64,000 nucleotides of DNA from Sideroxydans sp. (GTDB taxonomy: Bacteria > Pseudomonadota > Gammaproteobacteria > Burkholderiales > Gallionellaceae), in contig JAQTUV010000001.1 in the NCBI GenBank assembly GCA_028707175.1, positions 124,001 through 188,000 on the forward strand. The letters are read 5' to 3'. Under the pieces are notes generated by a model. The model was not told the origin of the DNA and ran no database searches. It saw nothing but the letters and a program-made list of their open reading frames with translations. A program made the position numbers and the translations under genes. Positions 46,901-56,122 of the stretch are shown here, piece by piece. The stretch's first letter is position 1. Each line of letters begins with the position of its first letter.

Positions 46901-47040
46901 CGCTCACCCGACAAGTATTCTGGGGGCCAATGGCGGTCTCTATCATGGGTGGTTTGGTCGTGGCGACCTTACTCACCTGCATTTTCTTACCTGCCCTCTA
47001 TGCGGCATGGTTCAAAGTGCGAGAAGAAGGGAGTGTCTAG
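43966..47040 (+). CDS. RND efflux pump (inner-membrane transporter)
   Basis: A 1024-residue proton-driven transporter with twelve predicted membrane segments and two large periplasmic loops. The proton-relay pair is in TM4 (GLLVDDAIIAVEMM), and the C-terminal half has RNSVILVDQIRQDEEAGKPGWEA. It is of the AcrB/HAE-like type by motif and not a heavy-metal CusA type, but substrate is unknown. It completes the tetR-adaptor-pump operon, which lies between hrcA and nadK. Confidence 0.92.
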   Translation: MRMPNLSEWSLKHQPFVVFLIIVLTVGGILSYLNLGRAEDPNFTFKVMVVRTLWPGATAQEVERELTERIEKKLQETPWVDVLRSASKPGESLVFVMLKDYTPKAEVPESWRQVRKKLDDIHHTLPAGVQGPFPNDEFGDVQINIFALTGDGFDLASLHRYADRIALDLRRVKDVKRVELIGVQDEKVFIDIAPARMATLGITPAQVADALQKQNTVNPAGFIETDSDRIRMRVSGGFDSVERVRNTDLLVNGQHFRLGDIAKVSRGVIDPPSPQMHYAGEPAIGVGVVMDKGGDVIRLGENLRKEMERITAELPVGVEVHTIADQPEVVHGSIHLFESSLTEAILIVLAVSFLSLGMRTGMVVALSIPLVLAITFFAMKIFGIDLQRISLGALVIALGLLVDDAIIAVEMMVVKMEQGWDRFKAATFAYTSTAFPMLTGTLITAAAFTPVGFSKSAASEYTISIFQVVTIALITSWIVAVVFTPYIGYKLLDPKALIAKAQKHGEDIYDTPFYRRFRALLTWCLRNRWKVIITTVLIFVLSMVAFGKFVQKQFFPSASRLELMVDVWLPTGASIKATAHEVERIEKLLKGDDAVATYSSYIGNGAPRFFLSLDQQLFADNFGQFVIVTKDLKAREALRDRLQARFAEPDFSDIRVRVVRLENGPPIGYPVQFRVMGDDLTKLREVAGEVAGMMRADSHLQNVNFDWNEKVKSVRVEVNQDRARQLGTSSQEIAQSLQGWLNGVALTQYREGDRLIDIVWRGGNDKDTRSLNGLPDLDIPLAGGKHVALAQVAKLVPVLEEGLIWRRNRLPTMTVRADMADSTQPATTSTELNAKLDEVRAKLPTGFRIEMGGSIEESAKGSTAIAAVMPLMLVGVITLLMIQLQSMSRTVIVLLTAPLGLIGVALALLVFQVPFGFVANLGFIALAGMIMRNSVILVDQIRQDEEAGKPGWEAIIGSTVRRFRPIVLTASAAILAMIPLTRQVFWGPMAVSIMGGLVVATLLTCIFLPALYAAWFKVREEGSV

Positions 47041-47079
47041 CGTGGCGGCTAGGCGGCCGTTATGGTTTAATCGCGGCCT

Positions 47080-47952
47080 ATGAAATTCCCCTTCCAAACT
47101 GTCGCGATCATCGGTAAGCAGAAGACTGCGGATGTTGCTGCGCCCATGCTTTTGCTGGGTGATTATTTGGCTGAACGTGGTGTGGATGTGGTGGTCGATA
47201 ACATCTCTTCGGAATACTTGAGAACGGATCGTTTCAGAGCACTGAGTTTGGACGAGATAGCAAGTTCGGTTGACCTTGCTATTGTCATTGGTGGCGACGG
47301 TACATTGCTGAATATCGCACGCGCATTGGCGCCTCATGGCACTCCGATTGCCGGAGTGAACAAGGGGCGTTTGGGCTTTCTCACTGATTTGAGTATGGGG
47401 TCGATGCTAGAAGGTATCGGCGCTATGTTGGATGGACGTTTCGTCACTGAGAAGCGTTTGCTGCTTTCGGCCACTGTGGTGCGTGACGGCGTTGAGATTT
47501 TTAATGGGCTGGCTTTTAACGAGGTGGTAGTGCATCGCAGCCACGTGAGCAGCATGGTGGAATTTGAGGTGCGTATTGATGGGGAGTATCTCTACAATCA
47601 ACGTGCTGATGGGCTGATCATTTCAACTCCTACGGGTTCGACGGCGTATGCGATGTCTTCGGGTGGGCCTATTCTTCATCCGAGTTTGGATGTGTTGGAA
47701 CTTGTGCCCGTCTGTCCTCACTCGTTAAGTAATCGTCCTATCGTGGTGAAGGGGACGTCAGTGATCGAATTGCTGATGCATCGTACCGGCGACAACTGCG
47801 TACGTTACGACAGCCATACTAATTGTGATTTGCAACTGCACGATAAACTTCTCGTGACGCGTTACGAAAAACCCGTCTGCTTACTTCACCCTGAAGGGCA
47901 TAGCTATTACCACACGCTGCGTGAAAAGCTGCTCTGGAACCAAACGCTGTAA
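47080..47952 (+). CDS. nadK: NAD kinase
   Basis: Phosphorylates NAD to NADP. The 290-residue protein has the GGDGTLL motif near residue 70 and STPTGSTAYAMSSGGPILHP, both family hallmarks. The ATG at 47080 follows a short gap after the RND pump. recN starts directly after its stop. Confidence 0.94.
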   Translation: MKFPFQTVAIIGKQKTADVAAPMLLLGDYLAERGVDVVVDNISSEYLRTDRFRALSLDEIASSVDLAIVIGGDGTLLNIARALAPHGTPIAGVNKGRLGFLTDLSMGSMLEGIGAMLDGRFVTEKRLLLSATVVRDGVEIFNGLAFNEVVVHRSHVSSMVEFEVRIDGEYLYNQRADGLIISTPTGSTAYAMSSGGPILHPSLDVLELVPVCPHSLSNRPIVVKGTSVIELLMHRTGDNCVRYDSHTNCDLQLHDKLLVTRYEKPVCLLHPEGHSYYHTLREKLLWNQTL

Positions 47953-49614
47953 ATGCTCAAATACCTTTCTATTCGTGACTTTGTCATTGTTGATTCGCTT
48001 GAACTCGACTTTTCATCTGGTTTCACCGCGCTGACAGGAGAAACAGGCGCAGGTAAATCTATTCTGATCGATGCGTTGTCCCTGGCTTTGGGAGAGCGTG
48101 GCGATGCGGGTATGGTGCGCAGTGGTTGTGAGCGTGCGGAGATCACGGCGGAATTCGAGACGACTGATCTGCCAGTGTTGCAGGCGTGGTTGCGTGAGCA
48201 AGAGTTGGAAGGCGATGAGGGCATTTGTTTGTTGCGCCGCACGTTAGATGCAAGTGGGCGTTCACGTGGCTTTATCAACGGGAGTAGCGCTACGCAACAG
48301 CAGATGCGTGAGGCGGGTGAGTACCTGCTCGATATTCACGGGCAACATGCGCATCAATCATTATTGCGCGCGGATGCGCAGCGAGATTTGTTGGATACCC
48401 ATGCTGGATTGGGGCAGCAAGTCGATTCCGTTGCGGCTGAGTTTAAGGTTTGGCAGGCGTTGCATCGTAGGCGCGTACAGTTGGAAGAGAATGCCGAGTC
48501 GGTTGCGGCAGAACGCGAATTGTTGGTTTTTCAGCGTAGTGAATTGGAATTGTTGAATTTCTCGCTGAATGAGTGGGAGAGCTTGCAGGCAGATCATGCG
48601 CGTTTGTCGCACGCAGCAAGCTTGCTGGAGACGGCGCAGTTCGGTGTCGATATATTGAGCGAATCGGATTCGGCCTGTTTGGCGCAACTGAACGCTTTGG
48701 TTACACGTTTGCATGTGGGGTTGGCTTTCGATAGCGGATTGCAAGATACCGTGACGATGCTGGAAAGCGCGCAGAACGAGATTCAAGAGGCGGTCTACTC
48801 ATTGCGCCACTATCAAGAGAAGTTGGATGCAGACCCTCAGCAATTACGTGCACAGGAGCAGCGCCTTTCTGATGTGATGGAGGCTTCCCGTAAATATCGC
48901 GCAAAACCAGAGGCGCTCCCTCAAGTGTTGGCGGACGTTGTTTCAAGACTCGACGAGTTAGGTGGGGATGCTGATTTGGCTGCGTTAGCCAAACAAGAGT
49001 CGCTTGCGCGAGAAACTTATCTGGGCTCAGCCAAAAAGCTGAGTGCGGTGCGTATCAAGGCGGCGCAGAAACTCTCGGATGACATCACCCTTGCTATGCA
49101 GACCTTAGCGATGCAGGGGGGGCAGTTTGCCGTGGCCTTGTTGCCGCTTGCAGAGGGAGGTGCGCATGGCTTGGAGAGTGTTGAGTTGCAAGTAGCCGCC
49201 AATCAAGGTTCTCCTCTGCGTAGCTTGGCCAAAGTGGCGTCAGGTGGTGAGTTGTCGCGGATCAGCCTAGCCATCCAAGTGGCGGCAAGTAGCGCAGCCA
49301 GTGTGCCTACCTTGATATTCGACGAGGTGGATAGTGGCATTGGCGGACGTGTGGCCGAGATTGTGGGTGGTTTGCTCAAACAGTTAGGTCGGCAGCATCA
49401 AGTGTTGTGCGTTACTCACTTGCCGCAAGTGGCGGCGCAGGCTGACCATCAATGGCAGGTGAGCAAGGCGGTTAAGAATGGCGTCACGCTCAGCCACATC
49501 CAAGTGCTCAAGGATCAGCAAAGGGTGGAAGAGATTGCTCGTATGTTGGGCGGCGTCACCATTACAGACACGACTCGCAAGCATGCTGCCGAGTTATTAG
49601 GTATCGCGGCTTAA
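47953..49614 (+). CDS. recN: DNA repair protein RecN
   Basis: SMC-like ATPase involved in double-strand break repair. The 553 residues have Walker A GETGAGKS (30-37), a central coiled coil (about 160-370), the signature SGGELSRISLA and Walker B TLIFDEVDSGIGG. Start ATG is adjacent to the nadK stop. The usual next gene in related genomes, fur, is not here; bamE follows after 48 bp. Confidence 0.94.
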   Translation: MLKYLSIRDFVIVDSLELDFSSGFTALTGETGAGKSILIDALSLALGERGDAGMVRSGCERAEITAEFETTDLPVLQAWLREQELEGDEGICLLRRTLDASGRSRGFINGSSATQQQMREAGEYLLDIHGQHAHQSLLRADAQRDLLDTHAGLGQQVDSVAAEFKVWQALHRRRVQLEENAESVAAERELLVFQRSELELLNFSLNEWESLQADHARLSHAASLLETAQFGVDILSESDSACLAQLNALVTRLHVGLAFDSGLQDTVTMLESAQNEIQEAVYSLRHYQEKLDADPQQLRAQEQRLSDVMEASRKYRAKPEALPQVLADVVSRLDELGGDADLAALAKQESLARETYLGSAKKLSAVRIKAAQKLSDDITLAMQTLAMQGGQFAVALLPLAEGGAHGLESVELQVAANQGSPLRSLAKVASGGELSRISLAIQVAASSAASVPTLIFDEVDSGIGGRVAEIVGGLLKQLGRQHQVLCVTHLPQVAAQADHQWQVSKAVKNGVTLSHIQVLKDQQRVEEIARMLGGVTITDTTRKHAAELLGIAA

Positions 49615-49662
49615 GGTATGATGCCGACCTGTTTTTTGACCGCTAACTCAATTTAATCTCAA

Positions 49663-50037
49663 ATGCGCCTGCTAATTATCCTTTCGACTGTCTTGCTCGC
49701 ATCGTGCAGCAACTTTTCTAATTACCTGCCGACTTTTTCGCCCTACAAGATTGAGATCCGCCAAGGGAATCTCATCACCCAAGATATGCGCGCACGTATC
49801 AAGGTCGGTATGACACAAGCACAAGTTAAGGCTGTTTTTGGCGCACCATTGATCAACGACGTGTATCACGCGGATCGTTGGGACTATCTCTATCGATTTG
49901 AACAAAAAGGCCAAGTGTTGGATAACCAACGCCTGACTTTGTATTTTGAAAACGCTACCTTGGTGCGTATCGATGATGCCACGCCATTGAAAGCGACAGC
50001 CGCTGCGACTGGGGAGAAAAGCAATGTCAAAAATTAA
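49663..50037 (+). CDS. bamE: Outer-membrane assembly lipoprotein BamE
   Basis: Lipoprotein component of the BAM complex that inserts beta-barrel proteins. The 124-residue protein has lipobox LASC, then [52 protein letters not shown], the SmpA/OmlA domain. It overlaps dapB by 14 bp. Confidence 0.92.
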   Translation: MRLLIILSTVLLASCSNFSNYLPTFSPYKIEIRQGNLITQDMRARIKVGMTQAQVKAVFGAPLINDVYHADRWDYLYRFEQKGQVLDNQRLTLYFENATLVRIDDATPLKATAAATGEKSNVKN

Positions 50038-50812
50038 GGTCGTGATCGCCGGATGCGGCGGACGCATGGGTAAAGTTTTATTGGACTGTGTCGCACAAGC
50101 AGATGATTTGGTGTTGCATGCCGCACTGGAGCATGCGGGAAGCCCCTTGTTGGGTAACGTCGTTAGCGAAGACGTAAAAATTACCGCAGATATCGAGGCG
50201 GCACTGAAAGACGCGGATGTGCTGATCGACTTCACACGCCCCGAAGGAACAATGAATCATCTTGCCATTTGCCGTAAGCACAATGTCAATATGGTGATTG
50301 GTACGACAGGCTTGGATGCGCAGCAAAAAGCTCAACTTGGTGCAGGTGCACAAGATATCGGCATCATGTTCGCGCCCAATATGAGCGTAGGCGTGAACCT
50401 CATTTTCAAATTGTTGGAAACCGCTTCACGTGTTCTCGACAAAGGCTACGACATTGAGATCATCGAAGCGCATCACCGTCATAAGGTGGATGCCCCATCG
50501 GGTACGGCGCTTGGTTTGGGCGAAGTGGTTGCAAAAACGTTGGGCCGTGATTTATCTAAGGTGGCTGTTTATGGTCGCGAAGGTGTTACAGGTGAACGCG
50601 ATCCATCTACCATTGGTTTCGCTACAGTGCGCGGTGGTGACATCGTCGGCGACCATACTGTTCTGTATGCAGGCATCGGTGAACGCATTGAGATCACCCA
50701 CAAAGCCAGTAGTCGCGCTACCTTTGCCTTAGGAGCTCTGCGTGCAGCTCGCTTTTTGAGCGAGAACAAAGCCGGGATGTACGACATGCAGGATGTGCTT
50801 TCCTTGAAGTGA
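50024..50812 (+). CDS. dapB: 4-hydroxy-tetrahydrodipicolinate reductase
   Basis: Reduces 4-hydroxy-tetrahydrodipicolinate in lysine and diaminopimelate synthesis. The 262-residue enzyme has the dinucleotide fold [21 protein letters not shown] and the active-site [16 protein letters not shown]. Start ATG lies inside the end of bamE, with GGGGAGAAAAGC upstream. Confidence 0.94.
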   Translation: MSKIKVVIAGCGGRMGKVLLDCVAQADDLVLHAALEHAGSPLLGNVVSEDVKITADIEAALKDADVLIDFTRPEGTMNHLAICRKHNVNMVIGTTGLDAQQKAQLGAGAQDIGIMFAPNMSVGVNLIFKLLETASRVLDKGYDIEIIEAHHRHKVDAPSGTALGLGEVVAKTLGRDLSKVAVYGREGVTGERDPSTIGFATVRGGDIVGDHTVLYAGIGERIEITHKASSRATFALGALRAARFLSENKAGMYDMQDVLSLK

Positions 50813-50916
50813 TCTTGTATGAGTGTAGGGCTGAGTTAGTCGACCTACAAGCTACTCTGGCCACTATAGGTTTGAGATAGTAATCCATGTGATTCAATAA
50901 ATCTGTGGGGGTTAGA

Positions 50917-53451
50917 GTGGCGGCTTTTGATATGAGGCAGCGCGCTGTGATACATTCTGTGTATCGGATGCCGTTGCTCGACGTAGGGAAATTCTTAATA
51001 TTGCTGGCGGCGATTCAGCTTCTGGCTTGGTTGGTTCCCTCATTGCCTGAGTTTAAGGGCATCCCTAATTACTTACCTCTTCATACATTGTTAGAAACGG
51101 TTTCAATCATCGTTTCGATGATGGTCTTTGCGGTCGGCTGGAATTCACATAGCCAGAAGCTATCAGGCAATATCGTTTTGCTCGCGAGTGTATTTTTTTC
51201 TGTAGCGGTTCTAGATTTTTCGCACACCGTGTCCTATTTGGGCATGCCTGATTTTATTTCACCGAATGATGCGCAGAAGCAACTGAATTTTTGGCTGTCT
51301 GCGCGTTTCATTGCGGCTTTTGTATTGCTTCTTGTTGCCATCAGGCCTTGGAAGCCGCTTAAGTCAAATACGACCCGCCATTTGATTTTTATAAGCTTTA
51401 TTTGTTTTGCCTTGTTCATGAATTGGGCTGTTGTTTATCACCAGGCATGGATGCCAGACACCTTCATTCCTGGTAAGGGGCTGACAGCCTTCAAGAAGGC
51501 GGTTGAGTACGCAATCATTGTGATCAATATCGTCACTGCTATCGCGCTCTGGAAAAAGATGAGGGAGCCGCAGTCTTTCAATGTGGTGTTGTTGTTCGCT
51601 GCAGTGTGTACTTTGGCGATGAGTGAATTTTTCTTCACGCTATATACGACGATGACCGGCAGCTATAACGTGCTTGGTCATATCTACAAAGTCATCGCGT
51701 ATCTATTTATTTATCGCGCCATTGTGGTTGAGTTGATTGAGGAACCGTATAACCAGCTGGCAGAAGCACAAAAGAAACTCTCGATCTCTTTGCAAGCATC
51801 GAATACAGGATTGTGGGATTGGGATCTGGATACGCATCAGGTTTTTTTTAGCCCAGAATGGAAAGCGCAGCTTGGGTATGCGCCCGAAGAATTGCCGAAC
51901 CAGTTCGCCACTTGGGAAGGATTGCTACATCCTGAAGATAAAGAGTTTGCTTTAAGTCGAGTCAATAATTATTTGGCATCAGATAGCAGGCAATATGTCA
52001 GTGAATTTCGTTTGCGTCATCGTGATGGCAGTTATCGTTGGATCTTGGCACGAGGTGAGAAGCAATATGATGAGAAAGGCCGTGTGGAATTACTGGTCGG
52101 CTCTCATATTGATATCACTGAACGAAAAAATGCCGAGGCTGAAATCCATAATCTGGCGTTCTTTGATTCCCTGACACGATTACCGAACCGACGACTTCTG
52201 ATCGATCGTATGCATTTTGCGCTAGCAAATTCGCTAAGAAGCAAGCTTTACGGAGCGGTACTTTTCCTAGATATGGATAAGTTCAAAACCATCAATGACA
52301 CATTGGGGCATGACTATGGAGATCTGTTATTGATAGAAGTCTCAGAACGTATCTTATTCTGCGTGAGGGATTCTGATACGGTTGCCCGATTGGGCGGGGA
52401 TGAATTCGTTGTGTTGCTTGAGGGATTGGATGCGGAGCCTGAAGAGGCATCACGTAAAGCAGCCCTGATCGCTGAAAAGATTCGTGTGGCGCTGGTTCAC
52501 TCCTACGTCTTGCATGAGCATGAGCAGCATAGTTCTCCCAGTATCGGCGTTTGTATATTTCAAGGGGTTGAGGATTCGGTTGAGTCTTTGCTTAAGCATG
52601 CGGATATTGCGATGTATCAAGTTAAGGATGCAGGACGTAATGCGGTGCGTTTCTTTGATATGGAAATGCAGAGCAGAGTCGAGACGCGTGCTGCACTTGA
52701 ATCCGATTTGAGATCGGCAGTGGTTGCTCAGCAATTGGAGTTGCATTATCAGATACAGGTCGATTTTGAGCGTCGTGCTATCGGTGTCGAGGCGTTGGTG
52801 AGATGGCCGCATACTCAGAGAGGTATGGTCCCTCCCTTGCAATTTATTCCTGTCGCAGAGGAAAGTTCGCTCATTGTCGATATAGGGGATTGGGTGCTTG
52901 ATACTGCGTGTCGTCAGCTTCATGAATGGGCAAAGCACGACCGCACTCGACATCTGTCCATGGCGGTGAACGTGAGTGCACGACAATTCAAAGAGCATGA
53001 CTTCGTTGCGAAGATCGAGTCACTATTGCGTGTTTATGAAATCGAAGCATCACTTTTGAAGTTGGAATTGACCGAGAGTGTTGTCTTGAGCAACGTTACT
53101 GATGTCATTGCTAAAATGCACGCGCTTAAAGGGCTGGGGGTGAGTTTGTCTCTCGATGATTTTGGGACTGGATATTCTTCTCTGTCATATTTGAAGCAAT
53201 TGCCCCTTGATCAAATCAAGATCGATCAGAGTTTTATTCATGATCTGACAATAGATACCAACGATGCTGTGATGGTTCAAACCATCATTGGCTTAGCTGA
53301 CAACTTTAGGTTGAATCTGATTGCAGAGGGCGTTGAGACAGAAGCTCAGTTTAGATTTCTAACAGAGCATGGTTGTGCGGCATATCAGGGGTATCTGTTT
53401 AGCAAGCCTTTGCCCATCGAAGAATTTGAAAAACTGCTTGAGCGCTATTGA
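50917..53451 (+). CDS. MASE3-PAS-GGDEF-EAL c-di-GMP enzyme
   Basis: A membrane protein of about 844 residues. The N-terminal MASE3 sensor spans roughly residues 20-275 (FSHTVSYLGMPDFISPND is characteristic), followed by PAS/PAC (about 290-405), GGDEF and EAL. The cyclase motif is GGDEF with an I-site RDSD, and the phosphodiesterase has EAL (VEALVRW) and DDFGTG, so both halves could be active. The start is uncertain: GTG 50917 follows GGGGG, while GTG 50905 and ATG 50932 are alternatives. It is transcribed away from dapB and convergent with the J-domain operon. Confidence 0.88.
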   Translation: MAAFDMRQRAVIHSVYRMPLLDVGKFLILLAAIQLLAWLVPSLPEFKGIPNYLPLHTLLETVSIIVSMMVFAVGWNSHSQKLSGNIVLLASVFFSVAVLDFSHTVSYLGMPDFISPNDAQKQLNFWLSARFIAAFVLLLVAIRPWKPLKSNTTRHLIFISFICFALFMNWAVVYHQAWMPDTFIPGKGLTAFKKAVEYAIIVINIVTAIALWKKMREPQSFNVVLLFAAVCTLAMSEFFFTLYTTMTGSYNVLGHIYKVIAYLFIYRAIVVELIEEPYNQLAEAQKKLSISLQASNTGLWDWDLDTHQVFFSPEWKAQLGYAPEELPNQFATWEGLLHPEDKEFALSRVNNYLASDSRQYVSEFRLRHRDGSYRWILARGEKQYDEKGRVELLVGSHIDITERKNAEAEIHNLAFFDSLTRLPNRRLLIDRMHFALANSLRSKLYGAVLFLDMDKFKTINDTLGHDYGDLLLIEVSERILFCVRDSDTVARLGGDEFVVLLEGLDAEPEEASRKAALIAEKIRVALVHSYVLHEHEQHSSPSIGVCIFQGVEDSVESLLKHADIAMYQVKDAGRNAVRFFDMEMQSRVETRAALESDLRSAVVAQQLELHYQIQVDFERRAIGVEALVRWPHTQRGMVPPLQFIPVAEESSLIVDIGDWVLDTACRQLHEWAKHDRTRHLSMAVNVSARQFKEHDFVAKIESLLRVYEIEASLLKLELTESVVLSNVTDVIAKMHALKGLGVSLSLDDFGTGYSSLSYLKQLPLDQIKIDQSFIHDLTIDTNDAVMVQTIIGLADNFRLNLIAEGVETEAQFRFLTEHGCAAYQGYLFSKPLPIEEFEKLLERY

Positions 53452-53484
53452 TCCTGAGTGAGGCCAAAATTCAAGGACCTCACT

Positions 53485-54372
53485 TTACGGATACTCAATA
53501 TCTTGTTCGTTTCCGGCGTAAAAATCCTGCATTTCGGTAACGATGGTTTTAACTCTGGTTTTGCCGATTATTTTCTTGATAATGGTGGGTTGAAGTTGTG
53601 CCATACGCTCACGGAGGATCTCGTGAAACTCTACGGGTATCTTCTGGAGAAGTTTTCCCCAGCTGGCCGTTACATCAGGTTGTAACTCGCGTACTCGTTT
53701 TACTAACGATTCCACATCTTTTTGTCCTAGGCGTGCCACGATACGTGCATCCCCTGCGATGCCGAATATCACGGCGATACTGATCACCGCACTGGCATCT
53801 AGCTCACTATCTTTGATAATAGATTCGGCGTTGTGTTTGCGTAGCCATAGCGCACACTTGATGATATTTTGATTGTGTTGGCGGTCAAGTAACTCATTAT
53901 TGAAAACGTTATCACCTGTCCAGTTTGCAGCAGGATCAGCACGGCATATTTCGACGAACAACGTCTTTAGGTTGCGTTGTTGAATGAAGGCGTCATTCTC
54001 AAAGTCGGTAATGAAGGTGGCGTAGGGGAGGGCTGATAGTTCTTTGATGTGACGAAAGCCTTGTTGAAATATCTGTTCTGCCCCATGCAACAAAAGGAAG
54101 TCTAATTTTGCTTCGTCACTGGGCGCGATTTTCGCCTGGCTGATACCTAAAGAAATACAGCCAACAGTCAGGAAGAACGCCTCTTGCATTCCGTCAGCAG
54201 TGCGCTCGTTGGTGAATTTTTTGGCGACCAAAAGTGTGATGCCACATAGCTCATCAAATAGCTCGGTTGCTTGTTCTACCTGATTGGTTCGCAAGGCGAG
54301 CGCACTCAGCGCCTGCATTAAGTGCGGCGCCCGTGCAGTGAAGCTGGCAATTTGTGTAGGTTGAATGATCAC
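53485..54372 (-). CDS. Unknown protein of the J-domain operon (295 aa)
   Basis: A 295-residue soluble protein I do not recognise. It is mostly helical by composition, with ISFTARAPHLMQALSALALRTNQVEQATELFDELCG-like amphipathic stretches near the N-terminus and a basic C-terminal helix (IIKKIIGKTRVKTIV). No signal peptide, membrane segment or known catalytic motif. It starts 7 bp after the 271-residue gene and is last in the operon, so it probably works with the J-domain protein. Confidence 0.75.
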   Translation of the reverse strand: MIIQPTQIASFTARAPHLMQALSALALRTNQVEQATELFDELCGITLLVAKKFTNERTADGMQEAFFLTVGCISLGISQAKIAPSDEAKLDFLLLHGAEQIFQQGFRHIKELSALPYATFITDFENDAFIQQRNLKTLFVEICRADPAANWTGDNVFNNELLDRQHNQNIIKCALWLRKHNAESIIKDSELDASAVISIAVIFGIAGDARIVARLGQKDVESLVKRVRELQPDVTASWGKLLQKIPVEFHEILRERMAQLQPTIIKKIIGKTRVKTIVTEMQDFYAGNEQDIEYP

Positions 54373-54379
54373 GTACAGG

Positions 54380-55195
54380 TTACGAGAAAATATCTTCGCC
54401 GAGACTTGGGCGGCTGCGTTTTTTGGCTGTCGCGCTGATCGCTTTGCTTGGTACTTGTTTACGCAGGCGAATCAACAGTTCTTTTGTGGTGCGACCCATT
54501 GCGAATTCATGTTCTCTATCTTCATCTTCGTCATCTAACTCCTCGTCATTGCTGATTTCATCAGCTTTAGCCATGAGTTGATTGGTGCCGGGTTGCCAGT
54601 CGGGGAAGATTTCAAACAGTACGCGATCCCATGCATCTTCATCAGTGTTTGCAATTTCCATTACCAACGGAATTACATCGTGATCGGATGTGGTTTGTCC
54701 GCTACGGTGTGCGCCGAGGTTGTGAATATCATTTGCGATCTCGATGATTTCCTCTACTGCCGTGGAGAAAAGTACAGCAAAAGCAGTTGTTCCCCAGTCC
54801 GTGGCTAAGGCTTCGTGCAATAGTTCGGCGCGGCGCTCCGCATCGTCGGTGGCGAAGATCACGCCATGAATATGCGCGAAGAGTGATTCGGCCAATACTT
54901 CTGGTTCATCTTCGATGCTGTCTTCATCCCACATGGCTGCGAAATACGCCAAGCTTTGTGCCCAAGCTTTCGCGGGGATAAGCATGGTGGCTAACGATAG
55001 CTTCCCCCCATCGAATGCTGAGAGGTGAAGCGAGGCGACATGGGGTTCGAGTGTGTTTAACACTTCGACGACAGCAAGATCCCCCAATTTTTCGGCCGTC
55101 TCGCTGATGGCCTCTTCTGCATGTTCAGTTGAACCCGCCAGTACCAACTCGGTTACTTGCAGGCGAATGGCTGGAAGGTTCTTGTTATCAGGCAT
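54380..55195 (-). CDS. Unknown acidic protein of the J-domain operon (271 aa)
   Basis: A 271-residue protein of unknown family. It has mixed helical sequence, an acidic run near the C-terminus (NDEELDDEDEDREHE) and a basic tail (ATAKKRSRPSLG). The frame is open to 55426, but ATG 55195, with GGAG 6 bp upstream, is used; it overlaps the stop of the preceding gene by 8 bp. No signal or membrane segment. Function unknown. Confidence 0.75.
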   Translation of the reverse strand: MPDNKNLPAIRLQVTELVLAGSTEHAEEAISETAEKLGDLAVVEVLNTLEPHVASLHLSAFDGGKLSLATMLIPAKAWAQSLAYFAAMWDEDSIEDEPEVLAESLFAHIHGVIFATDDAERRAELLHEALATDWGTTAFAVLFSTAVEEIIEIANDIHNLGAHRSGQTTSDHDVIPLVMEIANTDEDAWDRVLFEIFPDWQPGTNQLMAKADEISNDEELDDEDEDREHEFAMGRTTKELLIRLRKQVPSKAISATAKKRSRPSLGEDIFS

Positions 55196-55706
55196 TGTCA
55201 TCTCCGCGCGAGTCAAATAGATTTTCCATTTCTTCGCTGGTCTCGAATTGATCTTCGTCCTCATCGTCGTTTTCGCTGTCTTCATCTTTTTGTAGCGAAT
55301 CGAGGGAGTGGTCATCGTCTGTCCAACGTTTGCGGTTGCTGAACAAGAAAGCGGTGAGGATGGCTTTGCGTGCCAGATCGGGGTTGCTAGTCTCAACAGC
55401 GGCAAGCGCGTTGATGGCGGCAGCACTTGTTCCCGATACCATCTTAATCACACTGGCGGCATCACCTTCTTCGTAGTTTGCGCACTGTGCGAATAAGCCG
55501 GCAGGATCGTTAAATTTTAATTTCTCAACTAAGGCGAAGCTCAATAGATTCACATCGTCATATTCCGCTCCGTTTGCGTATTCGCCGAGCAATGTATTGA
55601 TGACGCGCTCGTAGTTTTTGCGGTCAGGTGGCTCGCCTAAGGTATCTTCGATTTGCACGCCGAGTTCGCGTGATTGATAGGCAAATTCTGGATGGATGTT
55701 TTTCAT
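55188..55706 (-). CDS. Unknown acidic protein of the J-domain operon (172 aa)
   Basis: A 172-residue protein of unknown family with a very acidic C-terminal third (LQKDEDSENDDEDEDQFE). ATG 55706 is used in preference to longer in-frame starts because the region above it overlaps the J-domain gene. It follows that gene by 20 bp and is co-transcribed with it. No recognised motif. Confidence 0.75.
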   Translation of the reverse strand: MKNIHPEFAYQSRELGVQIEDTLGEPPDRKNYERVINTLLGEYANGAEYDDVNLLSFALVEKLKFNDPAGLFAQCANYEEGDAASVIKMVSGTSAAAINALAAVETSNPDLARKAILTAFLFSNRKRWTDDDHSLDSLQKDEDSENDDEDEDQFETSEEMENLFDSRGDDNA

Positions 55707-55726
55707 GAGCTCTCTTTGTAAATAAT

Positions 55727-56017
55727 TTAGTGAGTAATGTTGATGCCGCAACGGTTGAATAATGCGCCCCACAGTGTTTCCGCTTCTACTAACGGATCTA
55801 GCACGATACGGTTGTTCAGGCTGTTGTGATAGGCCGCCCGTTTAGTCGGGTCGGATAGCACTTCATACGCCTGTTGAATAGCGTGGAAGCGAACCGCTGC
55901 ACTGGCACTTGGATTGCGGTCTGGATGATGACGCATCGCCAGTGCACGGAATGCCTTCTTGATGTCATCCGTCGTGGCGTTGGGTGAAACGCCAAGAATA
56001 TTGTAGGGGTTGTCCAA
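55727..56017 (-). CDS. Small J-domain (DnaJ-like) protein
   Basis: A 96-residue protein that is almost entirely a J-domain, residues 3-66, with the HPD motif in [11 protein letters not shown]-domains stimulate Hsp70 ATPase and bring clients. The remaining 30 residues carry no G/F region, zinc finger or membrane segment. The start is TTG at 56017, because AGGAGG lies 8 bp upstream and the J-domain begins at once (YNILGVSP). It heads a four-gene minus-strand operon with three unknown proteins. Its Hsp70 partner is not encoded here. Confidence 0.88.
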   Translation of the reverse strand: MDNPYNILGVSPNATTDDIKKAFRALAMRHHPDRNPSASAAVRFHAIQQAYEVLSDPTKRAAYHNSLNNRIVLDPLVEAETLWGALFNRCGINITH

Positions 56018-56122
56018 ATCAATGCCTCCTGTGAACCGCGCATTTTACCTTTTTACCTCTGTGCGGGTAGGGATTGAATTGAGTAAGGTTTCGATTGTGA
56101 GCTTCGACTTAGGTGGGAAGCC

